This document shows positions 1-7,956 of a stretch of DNA of 64,000 nt, piece by piece. Within the stretch, counting starts at the first letter, position 1, and each line of letters begins with the position of its first letter. Made by a program: the position numbers and the translations under genes. Below the pieces are notes generated by a model. It saw nothing but the letters and a program-made list of their open reading frames with translations, had not been told where the DNA came from and made no database searches. Origin of the DNA: Pleomorphochaeta sp. (GTDB lineage Bacteria > Spirochaetota > Spirochaetia > Sphaerochaetales > Sphaerochaetaceae); the NCBI GenBank assembly GCA_028532815.1, contig JAQQAS010000039.1, positions 1-64,000 of the forward strand. Direction: 5' to 3'.

Positions 1-310
1 GATATAAAAAAAATTCAAAATATATTTATTTAAAAATAAGTTTATCAGAACTCATAAATAAATTTGTTAAATTAATTGCATATTTTGCCTATTTTGTCTT
101 GTTTTAAAACAAAAGAATTATGATATTGTACTTCTTTTTATATATTAGTATATAAGTTTAAACGTTATTGCTTAATTGGTTATTTAAGTTTGACTTATTA
201 TTGAGTTTTATATAGTATTATTAGGTATATCGTATAAAGTTTGATTGAGCTGAGCTTGTTTTCAATTTTATTGATATATTTTTTTTGACTATTTATTAAA
301 TGAGGAAGTT
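1..310. other. Intergenic region upstream of trkA
   Basis: This AT-rich stretch holds no convincing ORF. It contains a 14-bp perfect palindrome at 99-112 (TTGTTTTAAAACAA). A weak promoter candidate is TTGACT at 190-195 followed after 17 bp by TAGTAT at 213-218, which would give trkA a leader of about 85 nt. Nothing else is recognisable. Confidence 0.4.
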
Positions 311-1669
311 TTGAAAATAATAATATTAGGCGCAGGACGTAGGGGAACAAGGTTAGCTTATCATCTAACTAAAGAAGATGAAGAAATAAGTTTTATTGAT
401 AAAAATAAAACTAGATTGGATACAGTTCTTTATAAATTAGATTGTATGGGTATTCTTGGAAATGGCACTGATATAGATGTGTTAAAACAAGCTAATTGTG
501 CAGATGCAGATGTTTTTATTGCAGTTACAGGTAATGATGAAATTAATATTGTATCTTGTGGCTTAGTTGCTAGCCATTTTCCAAATGTTAAAACAATTGC
601 AGCAATTAAGAAATTAGGCTGGAGTGGTAAGAGTGAGAGAATGGGTTCCTTACTAGGTATTTCAGAAATAGTTAATCCTAATATAGTTACTGCTAAACTA
701 ATTTATAATATTGTAAACAATGGAATTTATAACAACATAATTACTTTTAATAATTCTGATTTAATTTTATATAACTATAGTGTTGATTCATCAAAAAAAT
801 TCGTAGGTAAATCTATTCAAGAATTAAGACGAGAGAGAAAAGATAATTTTGTTGTTGCTGCTATTAAAAATAAAAGGAACACAATTGTACCTAATGGAAG
901 TACTATTATTCATGAGAATGATATTTTATCTATTGTTGGAAAACCTAAGAATCTATCATCGCTAATGACTAATGTATCAAATAAAACAAAGGATAAGTTT
1001 AAAATTGTTTTAGTTGGTGGATCTATGATTACTAGATTTTTCTTAAGACAATGTACATCTTCTCAATTAAAAAATATTATCTTAATCGAAATGAAAAGTG
1101 AAATTTGTAATCAATTTGCAAATGAATTTCCTCAAATAGTTGTTTTAAATGCTGATATAACTGATGAATCAATTCTTACAGATTCTCATTTAACAAATTA
1201 TGATTTATTGATTTCTTTAACTGAAAGTGATGAGTTGAATTTAATAACAGCAACTTATGCTAAAAAGAAAGGTATCGTAAGATCTATAGCTTTAATTAGA
1301 CATAACATTAATTATTTAACAATGGAAAGTTATTTAGGGATTGATTCAATAATTTCTACAACAGAATCTACTGTTGAAACTGTTTTAAGTAAACTTAGAG
1401 GAAGTAATGTTTTAAGTATTCATTCAATCCTTGGTGGTTCTATGGAAGTATATGAATATACTGTTGAGGAAAATACTAAAATTTGTGGTAAAAAATTATC
1501 TGATATTAATATGAAAGGTAAGGGGATTATTGCTGCAATTAGTAATAAAAATTGTAAAAATATAGTTCCAACAGGTGATTATGTCTTAAAATGTGGCGAC
1601 AATGTATTAGTTAGTGTAAGTTCTGGTAATGTAAAATACATTCAGCAGCTTTTTATTAAAGGAAAGTAG
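311..1669 (+). CDS. trkA: TrkA, potassium uptake regulatory NAD-binding subunit
   Basis: This is the cytoplasmic gating subunit of a Trk/Ktr K+ channel, which binds nucleotide on a Rossmann-fold RCK domain. The 452-residue length fits a tandem protein with two TrkA-N plus two TrkA-C units. The first Rossmann motif, GAGRRG, lies at about residues 7-12. A second nucleotide-binding half begins near residue 230 with a degenerate VGGSMIT loop. The start is TTG at 311, chosen because GAGGA at 302-306 sits just upstream and the MKIIILGAG start of the family follows directly. It is separated from trkH by only 2 nt, so the two are co-transcribed. Confidence 0.93.
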   Translation: MKIIILGAGRRGTRLAYHLTKEDEEISFIDKNKTRLDTVLYKLDCMGILGNGTDIDVLKQANCADADVFIAVTGNDEINIVSCGLVASHFPNVKTIAAIKKLGWSGKSERMGSLLGISEIVNPNIVTAKLIYNIVNNGIYNNIITFNNSDLILYNYSVDSSKKFVGKSIQELRRERKDNFVVAAIKNKRNTIVPNGSTIIHENDILSIVGKPKNLSSLMTNVSNKTKDKFKIVLVGGSMITRFFLRQCTSSQLKNIILIEMKSEICNQFANEFPQIVVLNADITDESILTDSHLTNYDLLISLTESDELNLITATYAKKKGIVRSIALIRHNINYLTMESYLGIDSIISTTESTVETVLSKLRGSNVLSIHSILGGSMEVYEYTVEENTKICGKKLSDINMKGKGIIAAISNKNCKNIVPTGDYVLKCGDNVLVSVSSGNVKYIQQLFIKGK

Positions 1670-1671
1670 GA

Positions 1672-3126
1672 ATGAATTATAAGCAAGATTTAAGACTTCT
1701 CTCTTATATGCAACTTTTTATAGCGGGTTTTATGATCATTCCAACCGTTATGGCTTATGTGAATAATGAACAAAAAGCCTTCATTGGTTTTTTATACTCT
1801 TTTGGTGTAATAGCTGTTTTCTGTATTTTTGTAGCACTTTTTACTCATAAAGAAAAAGATGCAAATCTTGGAACCCGAGATGGATATTTTTTTGTAACTT
1901 TTACTTGGATACTTGGTGCAGCTGTTAGTGCTATTCCGCTTTTTGTAAGTGGTAGTTATCCAGATTATGTTAGTGCATACTTTGAAGTTATGAGTGGTTT
2001 TACAACCACTGGAGCAACAGTTTTGACCCAAATAGAAGATAATCCAATGTCTATATTATTTTGGAGATCTGCAACAAACTGGTTAGGAGGTATGGGAATT
2101 GTTGTTTTATTAGTTGCTTTAATTCCTAGAGTTGGATCTGGAGGTAATAAATTAGTTGGGGCAGAATCTGTTGGACCTGTTAAAGATAAATTAACACCTA
2201 AAATTCAAAATACTGCTCTTATTCTTTGGAGTATCTACGTTGGATTTTCTTTATTAGAAGTTATCTTGTTAAAGTTTGGTGGATTAAATATTTATGAAGC
2301 AGTAACGGTAACTTTTTCAACTATGGCTGCTGCAGGTTTCTGTGTTAAGAACTCTTCTATTGGTACTTTTAATTCGTCTTATGTAGAAATAGTTGTAACT
2401 GTATTTATGCTAATAGGGGGAGCAAACTTTGCTCTATATTATAAAGCTTTTACAGGTAGACTTAAAAATGTTTTAAAAGATGGGGAATTACATGCTTATC
2501 TTTTAATTTGGGGAACTTGCACTCTAGTAATAGCCTTCTTTTTGACAAATAAAGGTGTATATGGTGATTTTTCAACAGCTCTGCGTTACAGTGCTTTCCA
2601 AAATGCTTCAATTATAACAACAACAGGATTTGCAACAGCAAACTATTGCTTATGGCCTACATTTACTCAAATGGTTTTATTAATACTATTTTTTGTTGGT
2701 GGTTGTGCCGGTTCTGCAGGAGGTGGTATTAAGGTTATAAGGGTAGCAACTGTTATAAAAGCTGCAGTAGTTCATATTAAACAAAGAATATACCCCTCTG
2801 GAATATTCCCTGTTAAAGTTGGTTCCGATGTTATAAAAGATGATGTGTTAATTTCAATTAGTGGTTTTATTGCAATCTACATAGCAACCGGGTTAATAGG
2901 TTCCGCAATTGCAGCACTTTCTGGCTGTGATATGATGACAGCTTTTTCAGCTTCTTTCTTATGTTTAGGTAATATTGGAATTGGGTTTGGTTCTGTTGGT
3001 CCTACTGGAAACTTTGCTGCATTCTCACCATTCTTAAAATGGATGTTTGCATTTTTAATGTTACTAGGCCGCCTAGAGCTTTATACTGTTTTCGCTTTAT
3101 TTACAAAATCTTTCTGGAAGAAATAA
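1672..3126 (+). CDS. trkH: TrkH/KtrB-family potassium transporter membrane subunit
   Basis: This is the K+-translocating pore subunit in the inner membrane, and it partners the TrkA encoded immediately upstream. The 484-residue polytopic protein has the four pseudo-repeated pore loops of the superfamily. Selectivity-filter-like segments are seen at GFTTTGATV (about 109), AAAGFCV (about 220), TTTGFATAN (about 315) and LGNIGIGFG (about 433). The RBS overlaps the end of trkA (GGAAAGTAGG). A strong intrinsic terminator follows, so trkAH forms a two-gene operon. Confidence 0.93.
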   Translation: MNYKQDLRLLSYMQLFIAGFMIIPTVMAYVNNEQKAFIGFLYSFGVIAVFCIFVALFTHKEKDANLGTRDGYFFVTFTWILGAAVSAIPLFVSGSYPDYVSAYFEVMSGFTTTGATVLTQIEDNPMSILFWRSATNWLGGMGIVVLLVALIPRVGSGGNKLVGAESVGPVKDKLTPKIQNTALILWSIYVGFSLLEVILLKFGGLNIYEAVTVTFSTMAAAGFCVKNSSIGTFNSSYVEIVVTVFMLIGGANFALYYKAFTGRLKNVLKDGELHAYLLIWGTCTLVIAFFLTNKGVYGDFSTALRYSAFQNASIITTTGFATANYCLWPTFTQMVLLILFFVGGCAGSAGGGIKVIRVATVIKAAVVHIKQRIYPSGIFPVKVGSDVIKDDVLISISGFIAIYIATGLIGSAIAALSGCDMMTAFSASFLCLGNIGIGFGSVGPTGNFAAFSPFLKWMFAFLMLLGRLELYTVFALFTKSFWKK

Positions 3127-3151
3127 AGTTGACTATTTTTTTTGATAAATA

Positions 3152-3204
3152 TAACCTATCTTATTAAAGGCTAAATACCTTTTTTATTAGATAGGTTAAT
3201 TTTT
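3152..3204 (+). terminator. Rho-independent terminator of trkAH
   Basis: A perfect 10-bp inverted repeat (TAACCTATCT at 3152-3161 and AGATAGGTTA at 3189-3198) has an inner AAAGG/CCTTT stem and is followed by ATTTTTTA. Confidence 0.85.
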
Positions 3205-3250
3205 TATTAATTGTAATTAGAAAAATTATTCATTATTATTGGGTTAGTTA

Positions 3251-4018
3251 TTAATTACATTTCAAAATAATATTGTACTCTTTAATAAAATCTAACCATT
3301 CTTTTGATGGTTTTTTATTTGTTATTATATAATCTATTTTATCGAAATCACATATTTTTGTGAAACTAGATTTACCAAATTTTGTATGATCTACAACTAA
3401 AAATACTTTGTCACTATTTTCAATCATTCTAGAATTTATCTGTGCTGCAAATTCATTGTCATGACTTATTCCGAAGTCTTTAGATAATGCTGTTGGGCTT
3501 AAAAATACTTTTTCACCATGTAGTTGATTTAGTAAATCTATTGTGAAAATACCTCTAAATGCATTTGAATTATTTATTAAAGTTCCACCTAAACATATAA
3601 CTTTTATTAAAGGATTAGTGGATACTAAATTAATAAGTGTTAATGAATTTGTTATGATAGTAGCTTTAATCTGTTTAATATTTAATTGCTTAGCTATACA
3701 GAAACTAGTAGAACTAGAATCTAACATTAAAATATCCCCATCTTTAATAAATTGCATTGTTTTAGCAGCTAGGGCTTCTTTCTCTTTTACCATTACTTGT
3801 TCTCTAAGTTTAATTGGAATAGATTTATCAAAAGTGTCTATTTTATAAGCTCCACCATGTACTTTAATTATTCCAAAGTTTTTCTTTGACAAGTAATCTA
3901 AATCACTACGAATAGTTTCCATTGTAACTTTTAAATCTGCTGCTAAATTCTTAACAGTAACTGTCTTTTCTATATCTAATATATGTTTGATTTGGTCTCT
4001 TCTTTCTTTTGCTAGCAT
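3251..4018 (-). CDS. DeoR/GlpR-family transcriptional regulator
   Basis: This is a 255-residue regulator with an N-terminal DeoR-type winged HTH (about residues 1-57; LAKERRDQIKHIL start and ETIRSDLDYL recognition region). A C-terminal DeoRC sensor domain follows, which in this family binds phosphorylated sugars (ILMLDSSSTSFCIAKQL and ICLGGTL motifs). It is divergent from the isomerase-aldolase-phosphorylase-nucleoside transporter operon at 4186. It is therefore the probable repressor of that operon, responding to a sugar phosphate made by it (inference). Confidence 0.88.
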   Translation of the reverse strand: MLAKERRDQIKHILDIEKTVTVKNLAADLKVTMETIRSDLDYLSKKNFGIIKVHGGAYKIDTFDKSIPIKLREQVMVKEKEALAAKTMQFIKDGDILMLDSSSTSFCIAKQLNIKQIKATIITNSLTLINLVSTNPLIKVICLGGTLINNSNAFRGIFTIDLLNQLHGEKVFLSPTALSKDFGISHDNEFAAQINSRMIENSDKVFLVVDHTKFGKSSFTKICDFDKIDYIITNKKPSKEWLDFIKEYNIILKCN

Positions 4019-4068
4019 AATATGTCCTTTAAACCAAAATTTTAGTCTTTACTTAAATTAGCACTAAT

Positions 4069-4147
4069 ATGTTGTTATGTAAAGAAATAATGCAAAAAAT
4101 GTTGTATTTGAATTTTCTTGACTTTTGGTATTTTTCGTGTTTATATA
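4069..4147 (+). promoter_or_regulatory. Candidate promoter and repeat element of the nucleoside operon
   Basis: TTGACT at 4118-4123 and TATATA at 4142-4147 are separated by 18 bp, about 38 nt upstream of the first gene. Two direct copies of ATGTTGT (4069-4075 and 4099-4105, exactly 30 bp apart) lie between this promoter and the divergent DeoR gene. They are reasonable candidates for the DeoR-type operator. Confidence 0.45.
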
Positions 4148-4185
4148 GTAAAAACAATTAAAAACAAAATAAAAAAAGGTGAATC

Positions 4186-5226
4186 ATGAAAAAATTAGAT
4201 GACGGTATGGCATTTATTTTAAAGTACGAGAACATTGCCTGGTATAACAATGGGAAAGTAAGAATCTTAGATAGAAGAATATATCCGATAGAAGTAAAGT
4301 TTGTTGAATGTAGTACATATATGGAAGTAGCTCAAGCTATAACTGATATGGTTACTCAGAGTTGGGGTCCTTATTTTGCTGCCGGAATGGGTATGGCTTT
4401 AGCCGCATATCAAGCTAAAAATTTAAATGAAGTTGAGTTTGTTAAATTTATGCATAAAGCTGGTATTGCTTTATATACAGCTAGACCCACAACATCAGCT
4501 TTTATGAAAGAAATTGTTGAAAAATGTGAAACCGCTTCAATAAATGCACGTTTACAAGGTCACTCTCCAATAAATGCAGCCTTTAATACAACTCTTGAAT
4601 ATTATGATGAAATATATTCTTCATGCCAAATTATGGGTAAACATCTTGTTGACTGTTTCCCTCAAAGTGGTACGGTAATGACTCAATGTTGGGCTGAAAC
4701 TGTAGTTGGTATGATGTTGAAATCAATTAGAGAACAAAATAAAGATATAAAATTTATTTGTCCAGAAACACGACCTTACTTACAAGGTGGAAGACTTACA
4801 GCTAGTTGTATAAAGGATATGGGATTTGATGTAACTGTTATTACAGATAATATGCCAGCCTATGTTTTAGAAAAGAAAAAAGTTGATGTATTTACTTCTG
4901 CTGCAGATGTTATTTGTATGGATGGACATATTGTAAATAAAGTTGGAACCTTCCAAATTGCTTTAGCTTGTAACTATTTTGATATCCCATACTATGTTAC
5001 TGGAAAACCAAATTTATCTCATTCTGATAAAGATTCAATTGTAATTGAAGAGAGAGATCCTGAACTAGTTCTTCATGCTCTTTCACAAAAATTTACATAT
5101 GAAGGTGTTAAAGGTTATTACCCTGCTTTCGATATAACACCACCTAATTTATGTAAGGGTGTTATTACCGATAAAGGTAAATTTAATCCAAACGAATTAG
5201 AAAAGTATTATAAGGTGGGTAAATAA
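4186..5226 (+). CDS. MtnA/DrdI-family aldose-1-phosphate isomerase, divergent
   Basis: Family members isomerise 5-methylthioribose-1-phosphate or 5-deoxyribose-1-phosphate to the ketose-1-phosphate. The 346-residue protein keeps RPT at 100-102, the catalytic-Cys segment (TQCWAE, C168), ETRPYLQGGRLTA at 194-206, an Asp in the catalytic position (D241) and VNKVGTFQIA at 250-259. The N-terminal RGAPA phosphate-binding loop of canonical MtnA is replaced by SWGPYFAAG (59-67), and the usual GADR..ANGD motif reads AADVICMDGH (239-248). The substrate may therefore differ from methylthioribose-1-phosphate. It is the first gene of an operon with a class II aldolase and a nucleoside phosphorylase, so it is placed between the two in a pathway. 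RBS AAAAAGG precedes the ATG. Confidence 0.8.
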   Translation: MKKLDDGMAFILKYENIAWYNNGKVRILDRRIYPIEVKFVECSTYMEVAQAITDMVTQSWGPYFAAGMGMALAAYQAKNLNEVEFVKFMHKAGIALYTARPTTSAFMKEIVEKCETASINARLQGHSPINAAFNTTLEYYDEIYSSCQIMGKHLVDCFPQSGTVMTQCWAETVVGMMLKSIREQNKDIKFICPETRPYLQGGRLTASCIKDMGFDVTVITDNMPAYVLEKKKVDVFTSAADVICMDGHIVNKVGTFQIALACNYFDIPYYVTGKPNLSHSDKDSIVIEERDPELVLHALSQKFTYEGVKGYYPAFDITPPNLCKGVITDKGKFNPNELEKYYKVGK

Positions 5227-5228
5227 GA

Positions 5229-5873
5229 ATGGATAAATTCTATGAAGAAAGAAATGAAGTAGCTAAAACAATGAATAGATTGTTTGCGAGAGGATTAACT
5301 ACCGTCTCTGGTGGTAATATTAGTTTCAGATTAAACGACGAACTTTTTTGTATCACACCTTCAGCATTAGATAAAAGTTGTTTAACAGCTGATAAAATTG
5401 CAATTGTGGGATTCGATGGAACTAATTATACTCCAGAGTTAAAACTCAGTATTGAGATGGAGATTCATCGTCTATTATTAATTACCAGAAAAGATATAAA
5501 TGCTGTGGTACACTCTCATCCAATCTATGCATCTTCTTTTAGTACAATTGAAGGTGAAAATCAAATATTATCAAAATTAACTGCAGAGGCTTACTATTTC
5601 ATGGGTAACATTGTAAATGTCCCTTATCATTTAATGGGTACAAAACCATTAGCAGATGAAGTTGCTAAGTACGGGGAAAAATATGATGTGATGCTTATGC
5701 AAAATCATGGTGCTATTGTTCTTGCAAAAGATTTACTTGGTGGTTTTGATAAAATGGATCTATTAGAAAGAGCTGCTCAAATGACAGTAATTGCTAAACA
5801 ATTGGAATCTTTTGGTTGTAAACCTAAAGAATTAAATAAAGAACAATGCAAAGAAATTGAAGATATGAGGTAG
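5229..5873 (+). CDS. Class II aldolase (FucA/Ald2 family)
   Basis: This is a 214-residue zinc-dependent class II aldolase/adducin-fold enzyme that cleaves a ketose-1-phosphate to DHAP plus an aldehyde. Visible features are GGNISFR (28-34), a catalytic-type Glu (E76 in SIEMEIH), metal ligands in HSHP (H95 and H97) and H160 in QNHGA. It lies 2 nt after the isomerase gene. Together with it, it matches the isomerase-aldolase pair of the known DHAP shunt for 5-deoxyribose/methylthioribose phosphates. Which ketose is used here (ribulose-1-P or a 5-deoxy form) cannot be read from sequence. Confidence 0.85.
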   Translation: MDKFYEERNEVAKTMNRLFARGLTTVSGGNISFRLNDELFCITPSALDKSCLTADKIAIVGFDGTNYTPELKLSIEMEIHRLLLITRKDINAVVHSHPIYASSFSTIEGENQILSKLTAEAYYFMGNIVNVPYHLMGTKPLADEVAKYGEKYDVMLMQNHGAIVLAKDLLGGFDKMDLLERAAQMTVIAKQLESFGCKPKELNKEQCKEIEDMR

Positions 5874-5882
5874 AGCTACACA

Positions 5883-6716
5883 ATGGAAGAAAAATCATTC
5901 TTAGAAAAAATTGAAATTAGTGCTGATTATATAAAAAAGTTTATAGATTTTGACATAGAGATAGCTCTTGTATTAGGTAGTGGATTAGGGGAATTAGCCC
6001 AATCAATAGAAAATCCTATTGTAATAAATTATAGTGATATTCCTAATTTTCCTATATCTACAGCTCCTGGACACTATGGAAAATTAGTAATTGGTGAAAT
6101 TAGTGGTAAAAATGTAGTATGCATGCAAGGCCGATTTCATTATTATGAGGGATATGATGCGAAAACAATTTGTTATCCTATTTTTGTTTTTAATCAATTA
6201 AATATTAAAAAATTGATTTTAACAAATGCTAGTGGATGTCTAAGACGTGATTGGAATGTTGGCGATTTAATGATCATTGAAGATCATATTAAATTAGTTA
6301 GTGATAATCCTCTTAGAGGAATAAATTATGAATCATTAGGTCCTAGGTTCTTTGACATGTCAAAAACTTATTCATCAAAGATGATGAAACTAGCTTGCGC
6401 GTGTGCAAAAGAAATAAATTTACCAATTCGAAAAGGTGTATATCAATTTTTTAGTGGTCCAAGCTTTGAGACAGCAGCTGAAATAAAAATGGCTTCTGCT
6501 CTAGGTGCTGATGCTACTGGAATGTCAACAGTCTTTGAAGCAATCACAGCAAGTTACTTAAAAATGGAATTACTTGCAATAAGTTGTTTAACTAATATGG
6601 CAACAGGAATAAGTGAAACAATTCTTGATGAAAATGAAGTTATTGAAGCTGGTAAAAAAGTCAAACCTCAATTTATCAAATTATTAAAGAGTATTATCAA
6701 TAAATGGGAAAATTAA
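5883..6716 (+). CDS. punA: Trimeric purine nucleoside phosphorylase (PunA/MtnP superfamily)
   Basis: The enzyme cleaves a purine nucleoside with phosphate to free base and (deoxy)ribose-1-phosphate. Motifs of the trimeric family are LGSGLG with S33, GRFHYYEGY with H86, GPSFETAAE ending in E200, M214 in TGMST, and N238 in SCLTN. The E200/N238 pair is that of 6-oxopurine (inosine/guanosine) enzymes, not the Asp found in MTA phosphorylases. By eye, the His that contacts the ribose 5'-OH (His257 in human PNP) is replaced by E250 (LDENEV), so the 5' position may be modified. It lies 9 nt after the aldolase in the same operon, upstream of a nucleoside ABC importer. Confidence 0.85.
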   Translation: MEEKSFLEKIEISADYIKKFIDFDIEIALVLGSGLGELAQSIENPIVINYSDIPNFPISTAPGHYGKLVIGEISGKNVVCMQGRFHYYEGYDAKTICYPIFVFNQLNIKKLILTNASGCLRRDWNVGDLMIIEDHIKLVSDNPLRGINYESLGPRFFDMSKTYSSKMMKLACACAKEINLPIRKGVYQFFSGPSFETAAEIKMASALGADATGMSTVFEAITASYLKMELLAISCLTNMATGISETILDENEVIEAGKKVKPQFIKLLKSIINKWEN

Positions 6717-6767
6717 TTATCAATTAATAAATTTATAAACTAATAAGTTAATTGAGAGGAGAAAATT

Positions 6768-7895
6768 ATGAAGAAATTGTTGTTAATTTCAATGTGTATG
6801 ATGAGTCTTTCATCTCTAGTCTTTGCAGCTGGATCATCTGAGGAAGCTTCTTCTGAAGGTCTTAAAATTACTATCGTTACCACACCTTCAGGTGTAGATG
6901 ATGGATCTTTCAATGAAGAGAACTACAATGGTATTTTATCTTTTATTGAAAAGAATCCTGAAGCAAGTGTAAAACCTTTAAGAGAACCTAGCGGTGATGT
7001 AGCTAAAGCATTAAAAGTTGCTAGTGATGTAGTAGCTGAGTATGATGTTGAAGTATGTACTGGTTTCCAATTTGCTGGAATTAGTCAATTAGCTATGGAT
7101 AATCCTGATACTAAATTTATTTTAGTTGATACTTTTCCAACTGATCCAGAAAATCCAGCTAATAGCTTAGTTTTAGATAATGTTTATGCAATGCAATTTG
7201 CTGAACAAGAATCAGGATTTTTTGCAGGAGTTTCAGCAGCCTTAGAAACAAAAACTAATAAAGTTGCTGTTGTAAACGGAGTTGCATATCCTTCAAACGT
7301 TAACTATCAATATGGTTTTGAATGTGGTGTAAAGTATGTTAATGAAAAATTCTCTAAAAACGTTGAACTTGTTGAACTAGCATCTCAAGCAGGTACTGAT
7401 GTAACTGGTGCTAATGTTGGTGGTAACTATGTTGGATCTTTTGCTGATGAAGCAACTGGTAAAATCGTTGGTAATCAACTAATTAATGAAGGTTGTGATA
7501 TTATTTTTGTTGCAGCAGGTGGTTCAGGTAATGGTGTATTTACTGCAGCTAAAGAATCTAAAGGTAGTGTAAAAGTTATTGGTTGTGATGTTGACCAATG
7601 GGCTGATGGAGCTGTAGGTGATGATAATATAATTTTAACTAGTGTTCTAAAAGTTATGGGAATTAATGTTGATAGAACTTTACAAAAAATTAAAGATGGT
7701 ACTTTTGTAGGTGCTAATGAAGTATTAAGAGCTGATACTGATTCAACAGGTTATGTAAGAGATAGTGCACATCATCAATTACAAGATTCTACTATGGAAA
7801 TATTAGATGAAGTATATCAATTAGTTAAGAGCGGAAGTATTGTTCCAGCTTCTAACTTTGGTGGATTCACCCCTGAAGAATTTCAAGTAAATTAA
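6768..7895 (+). CDS. BMP-family nucleoside-binding periplasmic protein
   Basis: This is a 375-residue solute-binding protein of the BMP/PnrA (TmpC) family, which delivers purine nucleosides to an ABC importer. It has an N-terminal signal peptide (MKKLLLISMCMMSLSSLVFA) followed by AGSSEEASSE. This spirochaete-style mature start has no lipobox Cys, although many homologues are lipoproteins. The BMP features DDGSFNE, AEQESGFFAGV and GSGNGVF are present. RBS GAGGAG is at 6756-6761. A strong hairpin separates it from the ATPase gene, which would favour higher expression of the binding protein than of the membrane components. Confidence 0.88.
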   Translation: MKKLLLISMCMMSLSSLVFAAGSSEEASSEGLKITIVTTPSGVDDGSFNEENYNGILSFIEKNPEASVKPLREPSGDVAKALKVASDVVAEYDVEVCTGFQFAGISQLAMDNPDTKFILVDTFPTDPENPANSLVLDNVYAMQFAEQESGFFAGVSAALETKTNKVAVVNGVAYPSNVNYQYGFECGVKYVNEKFSKNVELVELASQAGTDVTGANVGGNYVGSFADEATGKIVGNQLINEGCDIIFVAAGGSGNGVFTAAKESKGSVKVIGCDVDQWADGAVGDDNIILTSVLKVMGINVDRTLQKIKDGTFVGANEVLRADTDSTGYVRDSAHHQLQDSTMEILDEVYQLVKSGSIVPASNFGGFTPEEFQVN

Positions 7896-7904
7896 TCTAA
7901 ATAT

Positions 7905-7943
7905 AAGTTCATTGCTCAATTAATTTTGAGTAATGAACTTTTT
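7905..7943 (+). terminator. Intra-operon terminator/attenuator after the binding protein
   Basis: Arms AAGTTCATTGCTCAA (7905-7919) and TTGAGTAATGAACTT (7926-7940) form a 15-bp stem with one G-U pair and a 6-nt loop. A short T-run continues to 7943. The position right after the binding-protein gene and before the ATPase suggests partial termination. Confidence 0.7.
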
Positions 7944-7956
7944 GGAGTAGCTAATT

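Noticed and set aside
6720-6755. TCAATTAA/TTAATTGA inverted repeat before the binding-protein gene as a terminator
   Set aside because: It is pure A/T apart from one pair and no T-run follows; it sits against the RBS and is too weak to call.
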